Shown here piece after piece: positions 8,630-18,453 of a stretch of DNA of 64,000 nt. The stretch spans positions 4,960,001-5,024,000 of the forward strand of contig NZ_CP059556.1 of NCBI RefSeq assembly GCF_024734405.1. The letters are read 5' to 3'. The notes beneath the pieces are model-generated. The model worked only from the letters and a program-made list of their open reading frames with translations, made no database searches and was not told where the DNA came from. The stretch comes from Saccharopolyspora gregorii (GTDB taxonomy: Bacteria > Actinomycetota > Actinomycetes > Mycobacteriales > Pseudonocardiaceae). The translations under genes were made by a program, and so were the position numbers. Numbering within the stretch: position 1 is the stretch's first letter; every line of letters starts with the position of its first letter.

Positions 8630-9799
8630 TCACCGTTGCACCGCGGCCCGCTTTCGCAGGTGATCGGCGATCGCGTGCGCGTACTCGCACACGAGGTGGT
8701 GCCGCCGGCCGTAGAGGTTCCAGTTCCGGTTCACGTCGCGCAGCGCACCTGAACCCGATTCCTCTTGCTCCAGGGCGAGGTCACCGGCGTTCCGGGCGTC
8801 CAGCACGGATCGATGGGCGAGCCGCACGGGGCGGGCGGAGTTCGCATCGCCGGTCAGCGCGAGCAACCGTTCCAGATCATCTCGGCCCAGCAGCCGAGGC
8901 AGCGAGTCGTTGATCCAGTTCTCACCCCAGCACCGGATCCGGGCCTGCTGGACCAGCCGCGCCGGGGCGATGCTCCCGTGCCACGTCCGGTACGGACTGG
9001 TGGCGGCCACCCTCCACAGCTCGGCATCCGGTTCACCGGCGGCGGATTCCAACGCGAGCTGCGCGGTGTCGACCCACCACCCCACCGAGCCGACGTAGCG
9101 CGAAAACCACATCTCGCGAACGCCTTCGGCCCTGAACCACCGATCGCGCCGCGCGTCGGCCAGTGGCGCCACGCCCAACCCGTTCGGCTCCTCGTTCCCA
9201 GGCTCCGGTGGTACCGCGCGGACCGACTCGATCCACTTCGCCCGCACCATCGCCACCGCCGCCGCCTGCTCCGACATGATCGCCAGCAGCGCGTCGGCAC
9301 GTCGCGCGGCCGAACCACCGCCGACGGGGACGGACCGCGCCACTTCATCGGTGATCGCACAAGGGGGCATCGAACTCGCCCTCACCGTGTCCGGTCGCGG
9401 TTCCGCGCCGAAGCCGCTCGTGCGCCGGCCCCGGCGTTCGCCCGGAGCGATCCCACGAGGCGGCCCGGGCATTCGTCCGAGGCGGACCAAGGCATCATCA
9501 ACATCCTGGACAACCGGGGCAGCACCCGGGCGAGACTTCGCGCAGCGCCGTCGTGACTGCGCCTGGCCCGGGTCAGCACACCGGAAGCAGGGCGCGGTCG
9601 AGAGGTCGCGGAAGTGCGCTCGTTCGCTGAAAACGCAGTTGAGGAAGGCTTTGTCCGAGTTCGCTTCGGGGCCGCCGCGGCGAGCTTTCACCGGCGCGGG
9701 AACGTCCTCGCCCGGGCCGTACTCCTTCCCGAGCGCAGGGACCTTCCAATCATTGTTGTCGACGAAGTGGTCGGAATACGGCAGGAAACTGTTCGCCAT
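8630..9799 (-). CDS. Unrecognised protein, possibly frameshifted in its middle
   Basis: Open frame of 389 residues from ATG 9799 (weak upstream purine run AAGAAGTGAGA). The first 65 residues (FLPYSDHFVDNNDWKVPAL...) and the last 220 look like real protein: the latter is tryptophan-rich with YVGSVGWWVD and RLLGRDDLERLL. The stretch around residues 70-165 is rich in Arg, Pro and Cys and reads like out-of-frame sequence. Either the N- and C-terminal parts belong to two genes or one indel pair interrupts the gene. A shorter gene starting at the internal Met near 9277 is an alternative. No family recognised. Confidence 0.45.
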   Translation of the reverse strand: MANSFLPYSDHFVDNNDWKVPALGKEYGPGEDVPAPVKARRGGPEANSDKAFLNCVFSERAHFRDLSTAPCFRCADPGQAQSRRRCAKSRPGAAPVVQDVDDALVRLGRMPGPPRGIAPGERRGRRTSGFGAEPRPDTVRASSMPPCAITDEVARSVPVGGGSAARRADALLAIMSEQAAAVAMVRAKWIESVRAVPPEPGNEEPNGLGVAPLADARRDRWFRAEGVREMWFSRYVGSVGWWVDTAQLALESAAGEPDAELWRVAATSPYRTWHGSIAPARLVQQARIRCWGENWINDSLPRLLGRDDLERLLALTGDANSARPVRLAHRSVLDARNAGDLALEQEESGSGALRDVNRNWNLYGRRHHLVCEYAHAIADHLRKRAAVQR

Positions 9800-9805
9800 T
9801 CTCAC

Positions 9806-10465
9806 TTCTTTCGATCGTCCGCCACACCGGACCGTCCGCGCGAGCCGGGATCACGTCCCGAGCGAACTCACTCCGATCAAAGTACCCGCACTCGCCACCG
9901 ATCTGGCGCCGGACATGACGGGATAGCGCGTCCAGGAATCAGAATTGCCCGGAGAGGCACCATCGAACCGGGATAGTTCACCGATCCACCAATCGGCGAA
10001 CAGGCGCACGAATCACGCCCTAGCTCCGGACGACCAGCCGGACACGAGACGCGCAGGGCATCAAAACCCGCTCTGCGCAGCACGAACGTGTGCGCATTGC
10101 TTCGCTCGGCGATCACCCCGCGGCGTCGGGCGAACCGCGTGGAAACGGCCACCTGGCCGCCCGGCCGACACCGCGAACGACGTACAAATCCGCTACCGCC
10201 ACAGGCGTCGCGTGACCTTATCCGGCCATGGCCGGCCACCGAGGGAATGTGGCGAATAATGGCCAGGACACACCACTCGCAGGCCGACCGGCGTTTCGCG
10301 CGGACGTCACCGCACCTGGCCGAATTGTCATCCCCCGCTCGGCGGCGAACATCCGAACCGCCCCCGGCCCCAGGCTCGACACCGCGCGGAACGGCGACGC
10401 CCTCGCCCGGTCGCTCGACCCGAAGTGGAAGAAATGAGCTCGAAATCAAGAAGCAGGTTCATGAG
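9806..10465. other. Non-coding stretch upstream of the response regulator
   Basis: No convincing gene. The frames that stay open are arginine-rich and lack codon bias. AT-richer patches near 9880-9960 and 10180-10290 could hold promoters. No clear palindrome was seen. Confidence 0.5.
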
Positions 10466-11206
10466 ATGACCCCGCTGAATCGCGCCCGGCACGACCCCGC
10501 ACGCGCACCCGGACCACGAATCCTGGTTCTGGAGGACGATCCCGCGATATCCCAGCTGATCGCCGAGCACCTGCACCGGGCCGGCTACACCGCGGTCGTC
10601 GCGTCCGACGGCCTGCTCGGTCTGGAGCTGGCACACGAGCTGAGCCCCGAGTTCATCGTGCTGGACGTGACGTCGCCCGGCCTGGACGGCATCCGGTTCT
10701 GCGCGAAGCTGCGCACCAGGAGCCGAGTACCGGTGATCATGCTGACCTCGTTGGACGCCGATGAGGATCGGCTGCGCGGGCTGGAGGCAGGCGCGGACGA
10801 CTACCTCACCAAACCGTTCGACCAGCGAGAGCTGGTGATGCGAGTCCAGTCGGTGCTCCACAGGACGCGGACCAGGCCGTTCCGCGACGTCCGGCGCGCA
10901 GGAGACCTCGTGGTGGATCGATCCGCGCGAGTCGTCAACAAGGCTCGACGGCGGCTGGCGTTGACCAACCGGGAGTTCGCACTGCTGGTGTTCTTCATGG
11001 ACAACCCCGGCCGGGCGTTCCGGCGCGATGAGCTGATGCGCGAGGTGTGGCGTCGCGACTCCGGCGACGCGTCGACCGTGACCGTCCATGTACGACGGTT
11101 GCGGGAGAAGGTCGAGCTCGACCCGTCACGTCCGGAGATCCTGGTGACCGTGTGGGGCGTGGGCTACCGGTTCGACCCGCCCCGCGCCCCGGACGAGCTC
11201 GGCTGA
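10466..11206 (+). CDS. OmpR/PhoB-family response regulator, orphan
   Basis: 246 residues from ATG 10466. The receiver has the acidic pocket E23-D24-D25, phospho-acceptor D67 (FIVLDV) and the lysine of YLTKPF. The C-terminal winged-helix domain carries the typical TVTVHVRRLREK recognition helix and WGVGYRF end. The frame is open far upstream, but ATG 10466 places the receiver 18 residues from the start as in the family. No kinase gene lies next to it. It is clearly paralogous to the gene at 17635, sharing the linker and the DNA-binding domain almost motif for motif. Targets unknown. Confidence 0.93.
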   Translation: MTPLNRARHDPARAPGPRILVLEDDPAISQLIAEHLHRAGYTAVVASDGLLGLELAHELSPEFIVLDVTSPGLDGIRFCAKLRTRSRVPVIMLTSLDADEDRLRGLEAGADDYLTKPFDQRELVMRVQSVLHRTRTRPFRDVRRAGDLVVDRSARVVNKARRRLALTNREFALLVFFMDNPGRAFRRDELMREVWRRDSGDASTVTVHVRRLREKVELDPSRPEILVTVWGVGYRFDPPRAPDELG

Positions 11207-11320
11207 GGAGGCTCGGGCGAGCCCGGCCGGCGGGACCTCGGCGGCGTCGCCGCTGACCGGTGCGCGGCACGAAGTGCTCGAACGTTCCGCGACCTCACGA
11301 ACGTCCGGTGCGGGGAGTTC

Positions 11321-12715
11321 CTAGCCGCCGAGGGCCTTGCCCGCGCCGGATCGCCGGGTCGCCCAGGCGGACGCGGAACTCCGGCTGCCGGTGACACCGC
11401 CGGATCCGGGCCGCGGCGCGTTCGCCACCGACACCAGCTCCACGCGGGACCGGCAGCCCGTCTTGGCGAACAGCCTGGTCAACTGGCTCTCCACGGTCTT
11501 CTCCCGCAGCCCCAGCTTCGATCCGATCTGCCGGTTGGTGAGCCCCGAACCGACCAGGCCGACGAGCCGAGAGTCCGCGGCGGACCAGGACTGCGCCCGC
11601 GCGGCGGATCGCAGCGAGCCGGCGGAGCCCACCGACGACAGCGGCTGCGCGGCCACCCGCGCGCCCACCACCTCCGGTGCTGCCAGGCGCCGCACCACGT
11701 CGCGCTCCTGGCGCGCGACGGCCGCCGCCAGCGCCGGACAGGCGCAGCGCAACCGGCCTTCTTCGTCCCCCACCAGCAGTCCCTTCTCGACCAGCCGGTC
11801 CACCGCCCGTTCGCAACCGGCCACGTCTTCGCGCAGGACGTCGGCCACCAGCGGCAGATCGTCGAGGTCGAGCGCTCCGAACGCGGCCGCCGCGATGAGC
11901 AGTCGCGGCGCGAGCGGGCCGAGCCGACGGGCGCGCAGCACCAGGGCGTGGTCTGCAGGAAGCGCGATGTCCGCCTCCGGAACGGTCAAGCGGTGGTCGG
12001 TGATCCGACTGTGCTCCCGCAGATCCCGCACGGTCGCCAGCACGGCGCCCGGATTGCCGTAGAACGGCCCCAGTGCGGCGCGCAGCGCCTCGTGGACGCT
12101 CTCGTCCAGATCACCGCCCGCGATCGTCGCGACGTCCTCGTTCCGCAACGGTTCCAGGTCCAGCACTTTGTCGGCCAGCTCCAGCAGTTCACGAGCGCCA
12201 GCGGAGGACTCGGCACCGGTGCGCAGGGAAGCGACGACCAGATTGCCCGGACGGCGGGCGGCGAGCAGCAGGGGAACGGGATCCGTGATCTCCAGGACGT
12301 CGTCGACGAGCACCGCCCTCGGCCCGGTACTCCCGATACGGCCGAACACCCGGTTCAACTCGGCGACGGCGGTGACGAACCGCGCTCCCGGCTCTTCCGG
12401 CTCGTGCTCGTGCAGGCGGGTCAACGCACTGATGCAGTCGATCAGCTCGGGCCCCCCGGACCGGTCGAAGTCCGCACGGAGCGCTTCGACCACCGCGTCG
12501 ATCCCGTAGCGCTCACGACCCGCACGCACCTGGGTCACCCGCACACCTCGGGACAGCCAGCGCCGGGCAGCGGCCTCCAACAGCCGGGTCCTGCCGATGC
12601 CCTGCTCTCCGCGGACGACGATCAACCGACCGCGTTCCGCACCGGACCGCAGCGCGGCCCGCAGTTCCGCCAGCGCCTCGTCCCGCCCCGTGATCGACAC
12701 CCGTTCCCGCGCCAT
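11321..12715 (-). CDS. LuxR-family ATPase regulator (LAL-like)
   Basis: 464 residues from ATG 12715, chosen because AGGAGG lies 9 bases upstream and the sequence further up is AT-richer. An N-terminal AAA-type domain has Walker A GEQGIGRT (near residues 36-43) and a Walker B-like RAVLVDDV. A middle region follows, and a LuxR helix-turn-helix (GLTNRQIGSKLGLREKTVE) lies about 50 residues from the end, followed by a short low-complexity tail. It is shorter than the usual 900-residue LAL proteins. It is divergent from a full-length LAL gene starting 229 bases away, so the two probably share control. Effector unknown. Confidence 0.9.
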   Translation of the reverse strand: MARERVSITGRDEALAELRAALRSGAERGRLIVVRGEQGIGRTRLLEAAARRWLSRGVRVTQVRAGRERYGIDAVVEALRADFDRSGGPELIDCISALTRLHEHEPEEPGARFVTAVAELNRVFGRIGSTGPRAVLVDDVLEITDPVPLLLAARRPGNLVVASLRTGAESSAGARELLELADKVLDLEPLRNEDVATIAGGDLDESVHEALRAALGPFYGNPGAVLATVRDLREHSRITDHRLTVPEADIALPADHALVLRARRLGPLAPRLLIAAAAFGALDLDDLPLVADVLREDVAGCERAVDRLVEKGLLVGDEEGRLRCACPALAAAVARQERDVVRRLAAPEVVGARVAAQPLSSVGSAGSLRSAARAQSWSAADSRLVGLVGSGLTNRQIGSKLGLREKTVESQLTRLFAKTGCRSRVELVSVANAPRPGSGGVTGSRSSASAWATRRSGAGKALGG

Positions 12716-12944
12716 GACCGCCGTCCTCCTGCACCACGTCGTCGCGCCGCTTTCGGCGCATTTGCCAACGGAGCGCACGCTATCGCCGGTCTCACCTGAA
12801 CAGCAGGAATCCAAGAAGCACGAATGACACATTTCAGAACGGTGTAACAATTTTCATTCAGCCAATATTCGAGCAAGAAGTGTTTAAGACTCTTGTCATC
12901 GCACGAATGCAGCCGGTCTCGGAACCGCTGGCAATACTGGGGTT

Positions 12945-15647
12945 GTGCTCATCACTCACCCCACACACCGGTCGGCCGGCCTGGAGAACTCGACACTTCC
13001 TGACGCGGCCGCCCCGCACCCCCCTCTGCGGGGCATCACTGCCCGAGAACCCTCGACGGGTGCCCGTTCAGCCGTCCACGGCGAGGTCGTCGACCGAGTC
13101 GTCGACATCTGCCTGCACCGCCCGGACGTCCCGCTCGTCGTGCTCACCGGCCCCGCAGGGATCGGCCGCAGCACGGTCCTCGCACGAGCACGTCAACGGC
13201 TCACCGACGAGCGCGCGTCCGCGGTGACCGTTCCGATGCCGCGCAGGGAGAACGACACTGCGCACCTCGCCGCCCGCATCGCCGACGAACTCGGTGCGCC
13301 ACCCTCGCGCGGCGACAACGGCTCGGCCGCGTTCCGGCGGCTGCTGACCGCCTTGGCCGGACGGCGCGACCGGCTCGTGGTCTTCCTGGACGACGCGCAC
13401 CGGATCAACGCGGAACCCGTCGACTCCGTGATCTCCTTCCTCCGGGCGCTGGCGGGCACCCGGATCACCGTGGTCTGCGCCGCACGCACCGGCGCCCACG
13501 ACCGGGCGAGCCTCGATCCGCTGCGAGAAAGCGGGCTGGTTCACGAGGAACGGCTCCGCCCGCTGGGCGAATCCGAGGTGGAACAGCTCCTCTCGGGCCT
13601 CCTCAACGCCGTACCCGCACCCGGCGTCGCCGCCGCGATCCGGAACTCCTGCCGCGGGCTCCCCTCCGTCGTGCACGCCGCGGTCGAGGGTTACCTGGCG
13701 TCCGACGGCGTGCGGGTGGTCGACCACCGGGCGCATCTGGTCGGGAACCGGTCTCCTCGCCTGCCTAGCACCCATCCCCTCTTCGCGGACCTGTGCGAGC
13801 CGGAATCACCGGCCTGGTCCGTTCTCAAGTCGCTGGCGGTACTGCACCCGCTGGGCGAAGCCGCCCTGTCGTTGATCGCCGGCTTAGTCGGCCGCGGCGA
13901 GGACGAGGTCGTCGAAACCCTGCGGGCGCTGGCCGAAAGGGACGTGCTGCTGCCCGGCCCGCGTCCGAATTCCTGGCGCTTCCGCGTGCCGATGCTCGCC
14001 ACCGTGCTCGCTTCCTGCCTGGGCCCCTTCGAACGGCGCAGGGCAGCGCTGCTCGCCGTGAACGCCATCTGGAACGACGGCGCGTCCTGCGCGGATCCTG
14101 ATTACCTGCCCGAGCGGCTGGTGGACGCGGGCAGGCTGGTGGACCCGGAACGCGCCGCGGCGCAGTTGCTGGCGCACAGCGCCTCGGGCGCGAACGACGA
14201 CCGGGAGGCTCGATCGCTGCTGGCGGCGACCAAGCTGATCACCGATCCCACCCGCCGGGCCGCGGCGCTGCACCGGCAGGCCGTGTCGTGCGCGGTGCAG
14301 CAGCGGTTCAGGTCGGCCGCAGAGGCGGCCGACCTCGCTCTGCGCACGCTGCCGGACGCGCTCTCGGCCGATTCCGCGCAGCAGCTGCACCTCAGCTACG
14401 TGGCCGGTTTGGCCTCCCACGGCGACGCGACCGCGTTGGACGAGTTCGTCCTGGACGGCTGGCGATCGCTTCCCGGTGGTGAAGCGGCCCGGACCGTGAC
14501 CCGAGCCGTCGCGCTCGGCCTGCTCAACCGATGGCGAGAAGCGCACGAGCAGCTCAACGCCGAACCCGGGCGGTGGCAGTCAGCCGGCCCTGCCACGGCC
14601 GCGTGCGGCCGGGCCATCGCTCAGGTGACCGCGTCGTTGCTGGGGCTGCCGTCCCGCCAGCACCAGGCCGAGGTCGACGCGAGCGGTGTCGCTGGTCAGG
14701 TATCGCGGTTGCTGGCAGACGCGCTCCACTTGCGCGGCGGGGTGCAACGCGGTGGGGCCGGGGCGCACGAGGGGTGGGATGAGGCCCTCGACATCGCGCG
14801 GTCCACGATCGCTGCGGCGACGATCCACGGCCAGGCTCCAGGGCGGACACCGATGTACCGCGAGATGGCGACGATCCTGACCGCCCGGGGCCTGCTGAAC
14901 AGGGCGCGTGCCGTGCTCGACGAAGCCCGCTCGCAGCACCTGCTGCTGCCGCACCTGCTGGCGGTGCCCGCCGCGGACCTGGCGCACACGCTCGGCGCCC
15001 ACGACCGCTCGCGAACGATCATCGAGCAGGGGCTCGCTCGCGCCGCCGCCGACGGGCTCGTCATCGGCACCGACGAACTGTGGTTGCGGCTGGCCGCATG
15101 GGAGTCGCGGCACGGGAACCCGATGGCAGGGCGGGAATGCGCGGCGCGAATCGAGCGGATCGCCGAGCGCGCGGGAACGACCGCCGCGCGACGCAACCAC
15201 CTCCTCGCGCGAGTGATCGTCGAGCGCGACCCGGCTGCCGCGAGCGAGGTGATCGGACTCTCCCGTGCCGGCGGCCGACCGGTCGAGCTGGCCCGCATTG
15301 CTCTGGTCGTGGGCGAGAGCGGGCTCGGGGACCCGAACCTCCTGCGGGAGGCTTACCGGACGTTCGGCGAGCTCGACGCCCTGATTCCGCGAGCGCGGCT
15401 GCGTCTGCTGATGCGCGCGCGCACCATCGCGGTCTCCGGCCGGAGTGCGACCCTCGCCGAGAACGAGCGGTTGCTCGCGACCCTCATCACGGACGGGCTG
15501 AGCAACCAGCAGGTCGCCGTCGTCCTCGGAACCAGTGCGAAGAGCGTGGAGGGACGGCTGACCCGCTTCTTCCAACGTGCCGGTTACCAGTCGCGCGCCG
15601 AACTGGCGACCGCGACGTTGCGCGGCGGCACGTCCGTGTCCGCTTGA
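12945..15647 (+). CDS. LAL-type LuxR-family transcriptional regulator
   Basis: 900 residues from GTG 12945. The N-terminal ATPase domain has Walker A GPAGIGRST (near residue 68) and Walker B LVVFLDDAH. A long alpha-helical, TPR-like middle section (about residues 330-820) follows, then a C-terminal LuxR helix-turn-helix, in which GLSNQQVAVVLGTSAKSVEG matches the GLTNRQIG...KTVE pattern of its divergent neighbour. The size is standard for LAL regulators, which often control secondary metabolism or sugar use. No biosynthetic cluster is in the window, so its target is not apparent. Confidence 0.92.
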   Translation: MLITHPTHRSAGLENSTLPDAAAPHPPLRGITAREPSTGARSAVHGEVVDRVVDICLHRPDVPLVVLTGPAGIGRSTVLARARQRLTDERASAVTVPMPRRENDTAHLAARIADELGAPPSRGDNGSAAFRRLLTALAGRRDRLVVFLDDAHRINAEPVDSVISFLRALAGTRITVVCAARTGAHDRASLDPLRESGLVHEERLRPLGESEVEQLLSGLLNAVPAPGVAAAIRNSCRGLPSVVHAAVEGYLASDGVRVVDHRAHLVGNRSPRLPSTHPLFADLCEPESPAWSVLKSLAVLHPLGEAALSLIAGLVGRGEDEVVETLRALAERDVLLPGPRPNSWRFRVPMLATVLASCLGPFERRRAALLAVNAIWNDGASCADPDYLPERLVDAGRLVDPERAAAQLLAHSASGANDDREARSLLAATKLITDPTRRAAALHRQAVSCAVQQRFRSAAEAADLALRTLPDALSADSAQQLHLSYVAGLASHGDATALDEFVLDGWRSLPGGEAARTVTRAVALGLLNRWREAHEQLNAEPGRWQSAGPATAACGRAIAQVTASLLGLPSRQHQAEVDASGVAGQVSRLLADALHLRGGVQRGGAGAHEGWDEALDIARSTIAAATIHGQAPGRTPMYREMATILTARGLLNRARAVLDEARSQHLLLPHLLAVPAADLAHTLGAHDRSRTIIEQGLARAAADGLVIGTDELWLRLAAWESRHGNPMAGRECAARIERIAERAGTTAARRNHLLARVIVERDPAAASEVIGLSRAGGRPVELARIALVVGESGLGDPNLLREAYRTFGELDALIPRARLRLLMRARTIAVSGRSATLAENERLLATLITDGLSNQQVAVVLGTSAKSVEGRLTRFFQRAGYQSRAELATATLRGGTSVSA

Positions 15648-15845
15648 CGACCCGGCGCGGCGGCGGCGCGGATTTCGTTCGCGCGGATGGCCGAAACCGG
15701 CCACGGCCCCGACGAGATCACCGAGCGGTTCACGTCGCCGGCCGTGGCTGGCGGTGGCGATCGGCCCATCCCCGCGCGGCACCGGATTCGGAGTGCCGCG
15801 AGGGGATCCGGCTCCACCGCATGCCCATCCGCACCTCGTGTGCTG

Positions 15846-16529
15846 CTAGATGATTCCGGTTCGCATCGCGTATGCGACCAGCTGCGGACGATTGCGCAGG
15901 TTGAAGCGGCTCGTCATGGCGTAGATGACGTTCTTCACGGTGCGTTCCGAGTAGCACATCCGAGTCGCGATCTCCTCGGTGTCGCACCCTTCGGCCAGCA
16001 ACCGGATCACGTCGACCTCTCGGCTGGTCAGGCCGGAAGTGTTCAGGCCACGCGGGGTCAGCACCTCTTCTTGCAGATTCTGCACCTGGCGCAGCAGATC
16101 ACCGAGCAGGTTCGGCGGCAGCAGGCCGCCACCTCCGGCCACGACGTCGATCGTGCTGATCAGCCGCTCCTCGGTGGCCGCGCTGCGGTGCAGCACCGCG
16201 ACCACGCGGCACTCGACCGCGCCCAGCAGCCGGGTTCGGTCGAGCTCGTTGGTCACCAGCACCATCGGTGCCGAGCACTGGGCGGCTGCCCGGCGCATGC
16301 TGACCATGACTTCCGAGGTGACCCGGTCGGCCGCGACCACCAGGACATCCACGTCCGCGGGTAGCTCGCCCGCGGCGACGAACACGTCCAGGCGTCCCAT
16401 CAACGCCTGGGTCAAACCGTTCAGCGTGAGGGGATCGGCCGCCCATGCCGCTACCCGCACGCGCTTCACGGGCGCTTGCTCGTCGTGCAGAGCCGACGAC
16501 GGTTCTGTTGATTCGGACTGGGAAGTCAT
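15846..16529 (-). CDS. NarL/FixJ-like LuxR regulator with degenerate receiver
   Basis: 227 residues from ATG 16529. The N-terminal region folds like a receiver domain (beta-strand RVRVAAW, later VDVLVVAAD), but the position of the phospho-acceptor aspartate is alanine-rich and the acidic pair is reduced, so phosphorylation is doubtful. The C-terminus is a clear LuxR helix-turn-helix (LTSREVDVIRLLAEG then ERTVKNV). It closes a run of regulators and ends 198 bases from the stop of the LAL gene. Probably controlled by ligand or abundance rather than a kinase (inference). Confidence 0.9.
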   Translation of the reverse strand: MTSQSESTEPSSALHDEQAPVKRVRVAAWAADPLTLNGLTQALMGRLDVFVAAGELPADVDVLVVAADRVTSEVMVSMRRAAAQCSAPMVLVTNELDRTRLLGAVECRVVAVLHRSAATEERLISTIDVVAGGGGLLPPNLLGDLLRQVQNLQEEVLTPRGLNTSGLTSREVDVIRLLAEGCDTEEIATRMCYSERTVKNVIYAMTSRFNLRNRPQLVAYAMRTGII

Positions 16530-16864
16530 CCGCGATCATCCTCCGAACACGCGATGCGAACAGTTCGGTTGCGCAGCCCCTCCGAATCACACCTCTTGAG
16601 GGAAATCAGCGGCAACGCGCGACCACCACAAGTGTGGGCAGTCGACGCCGACCATCCCGGATTCATTCCGGTGAACGGGGATTCCCCCCACTTTAAACCG
16701 GCTCCCGCGCCCGAGCACCTGCGCACCTGCTCGAACCGGTCGACGAGAGCGTGCGAATCCTCGCCCGCCGACGCGCCGGGACCGAGGAATCATCGCCGGC
16801 ATGGCTGTGCCGTTGCCGCATGGTTCACGGCAACGGCACATTCCGGCCATGGACCGGCGTGGGA
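16530..16864. other. Intergenic stretch with a hairpin
   Basis: No gene seen. It contains the promoter side of the NarL-like gene (about 16530-16620) and the hairpin at 16806-16840 behind the secreted-protein gene. Confidence 0.5.
16806..16840 (-). terminator. Hairpin after the small secreted protein gene
   Basis: Perfect 12-bp stem TGTGCCGTTGCC / GGCAACGGCACA with an 11-base loop, 25 bases past the stop of the 16865-17215 gene. There is no T-run, as is common for high-GC terminators. Confidence 0.6.
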
Positions 16865-17215
16865 TCAGAACGGGTAGAAGCTCGGCCCGTCGACCGTGGC
16901 GATGTTCAAGCCCGCGCGACCGTCGTAGATGGTGGAGCCGATCACGGCGCCGCCGCTCTGGCGGATATCAACTCGCTCCGGCTTGTTGCCGCCGAACTCG
17001 ACATCCGTGCACTTACCACTGGGGACGACGACAGTGGCCATGCCACCGCGATCCGGGAACACCGCGTAGGAACCGTAGGAACCCTTCGAGCACAACGTCA
17101 AGACGCCCGGAGTGGCGGCCTGCGCGGTCCCCGCCGTCGCCATGGCGAACGCGGCACCCACTGCTGCCGTCAGCGCCATTCCACGCCCCATCCGGCGCCG
17201 TGCGACCTGCTTCAT
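16865..17215 (-). CDS. Small secreted protein of unknown function
   Basis: 116 residues from ATG 17215, with AAAGGA 8 bases upstream. A standard Sec signal peptide (basic MKQVARRR, hydrophobic AAVGAAFAMATAG, cleavage after AQA) leaves a mature protein of about 84 residues with two cysteines likely forming one disulfide. The rest is beta-rich (GSYGSYAVFP...). It resembles the small secreted beta-proteins common in streptomycetes and relatives, without an assigned function. It is a single gene with its own terminator-like hairpin. Confidence 0.85.
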   Translation of the reverse strand: MKQVARRRMGRGMALTAAVGAAFAMATAGTAQAATPGVLTLCSKGSYGSYAVFPDRGGMATVVVPSGKCTDVEFGGNKPERVDIRQSGGAVIGSTIYDGRAGLNIATVDGPSFYPF

Positions 17216-17634
17216 CGGATTTTCCTTTCTGCTGATTTCCCTTGCCCACACGAAGTAAATCAGATGGAACGACAATCGGAGCGCCAGCACTTCGAACCGA
17301 TCACATACGAGAAAGAACCTTGCCCGATCGCGCATTCCAATATCACGACGGCGACGGCAGAAGCCATTTCATCGATCTTAAATCAGTGTTTCCGGTTTCG
17401 GCGTACTCGCACGCCGGGAAACACTGCGCGAGAACAGTCGCAAGATGCGCGGACCGTTTCCACGATGCCGCCTGCAGGGTTGCGGCAGCAGCCGTCCCCG
17501 TCGAAGATCCGGACTCTTGCGGTGTCCGCGAGCGTCCGGCACGTTCGCCCGCCTACCGGGCTCGGACCCGCCCGGAACAGCACGTGATCACCGAGGTGCG
17601 CTCTCCTCGAACGGCCAGGACCACGGCAACGGAT
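17216..17634. other. Intergenic stretch
   Basis: The part at 17230-17400 is clearly AT-richer than its surroundings and probably contains the promoter of the small secreted protein. No further gene is convincing. Confidence 0.5.
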
Positions 17635-18453
17635 TCACCGCATCCCACCAGTCGCCGCAGGAGGGTCGAACCGGTACCCGACACCCCACACGGTGATCAG
17701 GAGCTCGGGCCGCGACGGTTCATCCTCGATTTTCTCCCGCAGCCTCCGCACGTGGACGGTCACGGTGGACGGGTCACCGAAGTCCTGCGCCCAGACCTCC
17801 CGCATCAACTCCTCCCGCCGGACGACTCGTCCGGGATTGGCCAGCAGGAACAGCAGCAGCTCGAACTCCTTGTTCCGCAGGCTCAACAACCGCCCGCCCT
17901 TGGTGACCGTCCGCGCCGACGGATGCACCACAAGATCACCGGCGCTCAGCGCGGCGGAAGGCTGCGGAACGGTCGTACGCCGGAGCACCGCCCGGACGCG
18001 CAACACCAGTTCGCGCGGACTGAACGGTTTGGTCAGGTAATCGTCCACACCGGCGTCGAACCTGCGAAACCGATCGTCCTCCTGTTCCCACGAGGTCAAC
18101 ATGATCACGGGCACCTGGCTGCGGACGCGCAGTTCCCGGCAGAATCCGATGCCGTCGTCTCCCCGGAGCACCAGGTCGAGCACGACCAGGTCCGGCATCA
18201 GCTGCCTGGCGAGTTCCAACCCCGTGGCATCGTCCATGACGACGACCGGGAGGAAACCCGCCTGCTGGAGCGAACTGGTGATCACGTGGGCCGCAGCGGA
18301 GTCGCTCGCGATGACCAGGATCCGGTGTTGCGCCGCGGAAGGGCGGGTGCCTCCCGCCGGATCCGCCTGCGTCGTCCGCTCGGAGGTCTGCCGCGGCGAG
18401 TCGGCGAACCCCGCGGCAGGTCTCCCAGCGGCCGAGTCCGACTGGAGAGGCAT
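17635..18453 (-). CDS. OmpR/PhoB-family response regulator, orphan paralogue
   Basis: About 272 residues if started at ATG 18453; ATG 18516 and an in-frame start near 18651 are open alternatives and none has a strong ribosome site. The receiver begins RILVIASDS, so one acidic-pocket residue is replaced (A-S-D instead of E-D-D), while the phospho-acceptor (VVLDLVL) and YLTKPF lysine are kept. The winged helix (TVTVHVRRLREK ... WGVGYRFDPP) nearly matches that of the gene at 10466. No kinase is adjacent. Duplication of one ancestral orphan regulator is the simplest history. Confidence 0.9.
   Translation of the reverse strand: MPLQSDSAAGRPAAGFADSPRQTSERTTQADPAGGTRPSAAQHRILVIASDSAAAHVITSSLQQAGFLPVVVMDDATGLELARQLMPDLVVLDLVLRGDDGIGFCRELRVRSQVPVIMLTSWEQEDDRFRRFDAGVDDYLTKPFSPRELVLRVRAVLRRTTVPQPSAALSAGDLVVHPSARTVTKGGRLLSLRNKEFELLLFLLANPGRVVRREELMREVWAQDFGDPSTVTVHVRRLREKIEDEPSRPELLITVWGVGYRFDPPAATGGMR

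Noticed and set aside
9877-10449. 190-codon minus-strand frame before the response regulator
   Set aside because: Arg/Cys-rich, no codon bias, no ribosome site, no recognisable motif.
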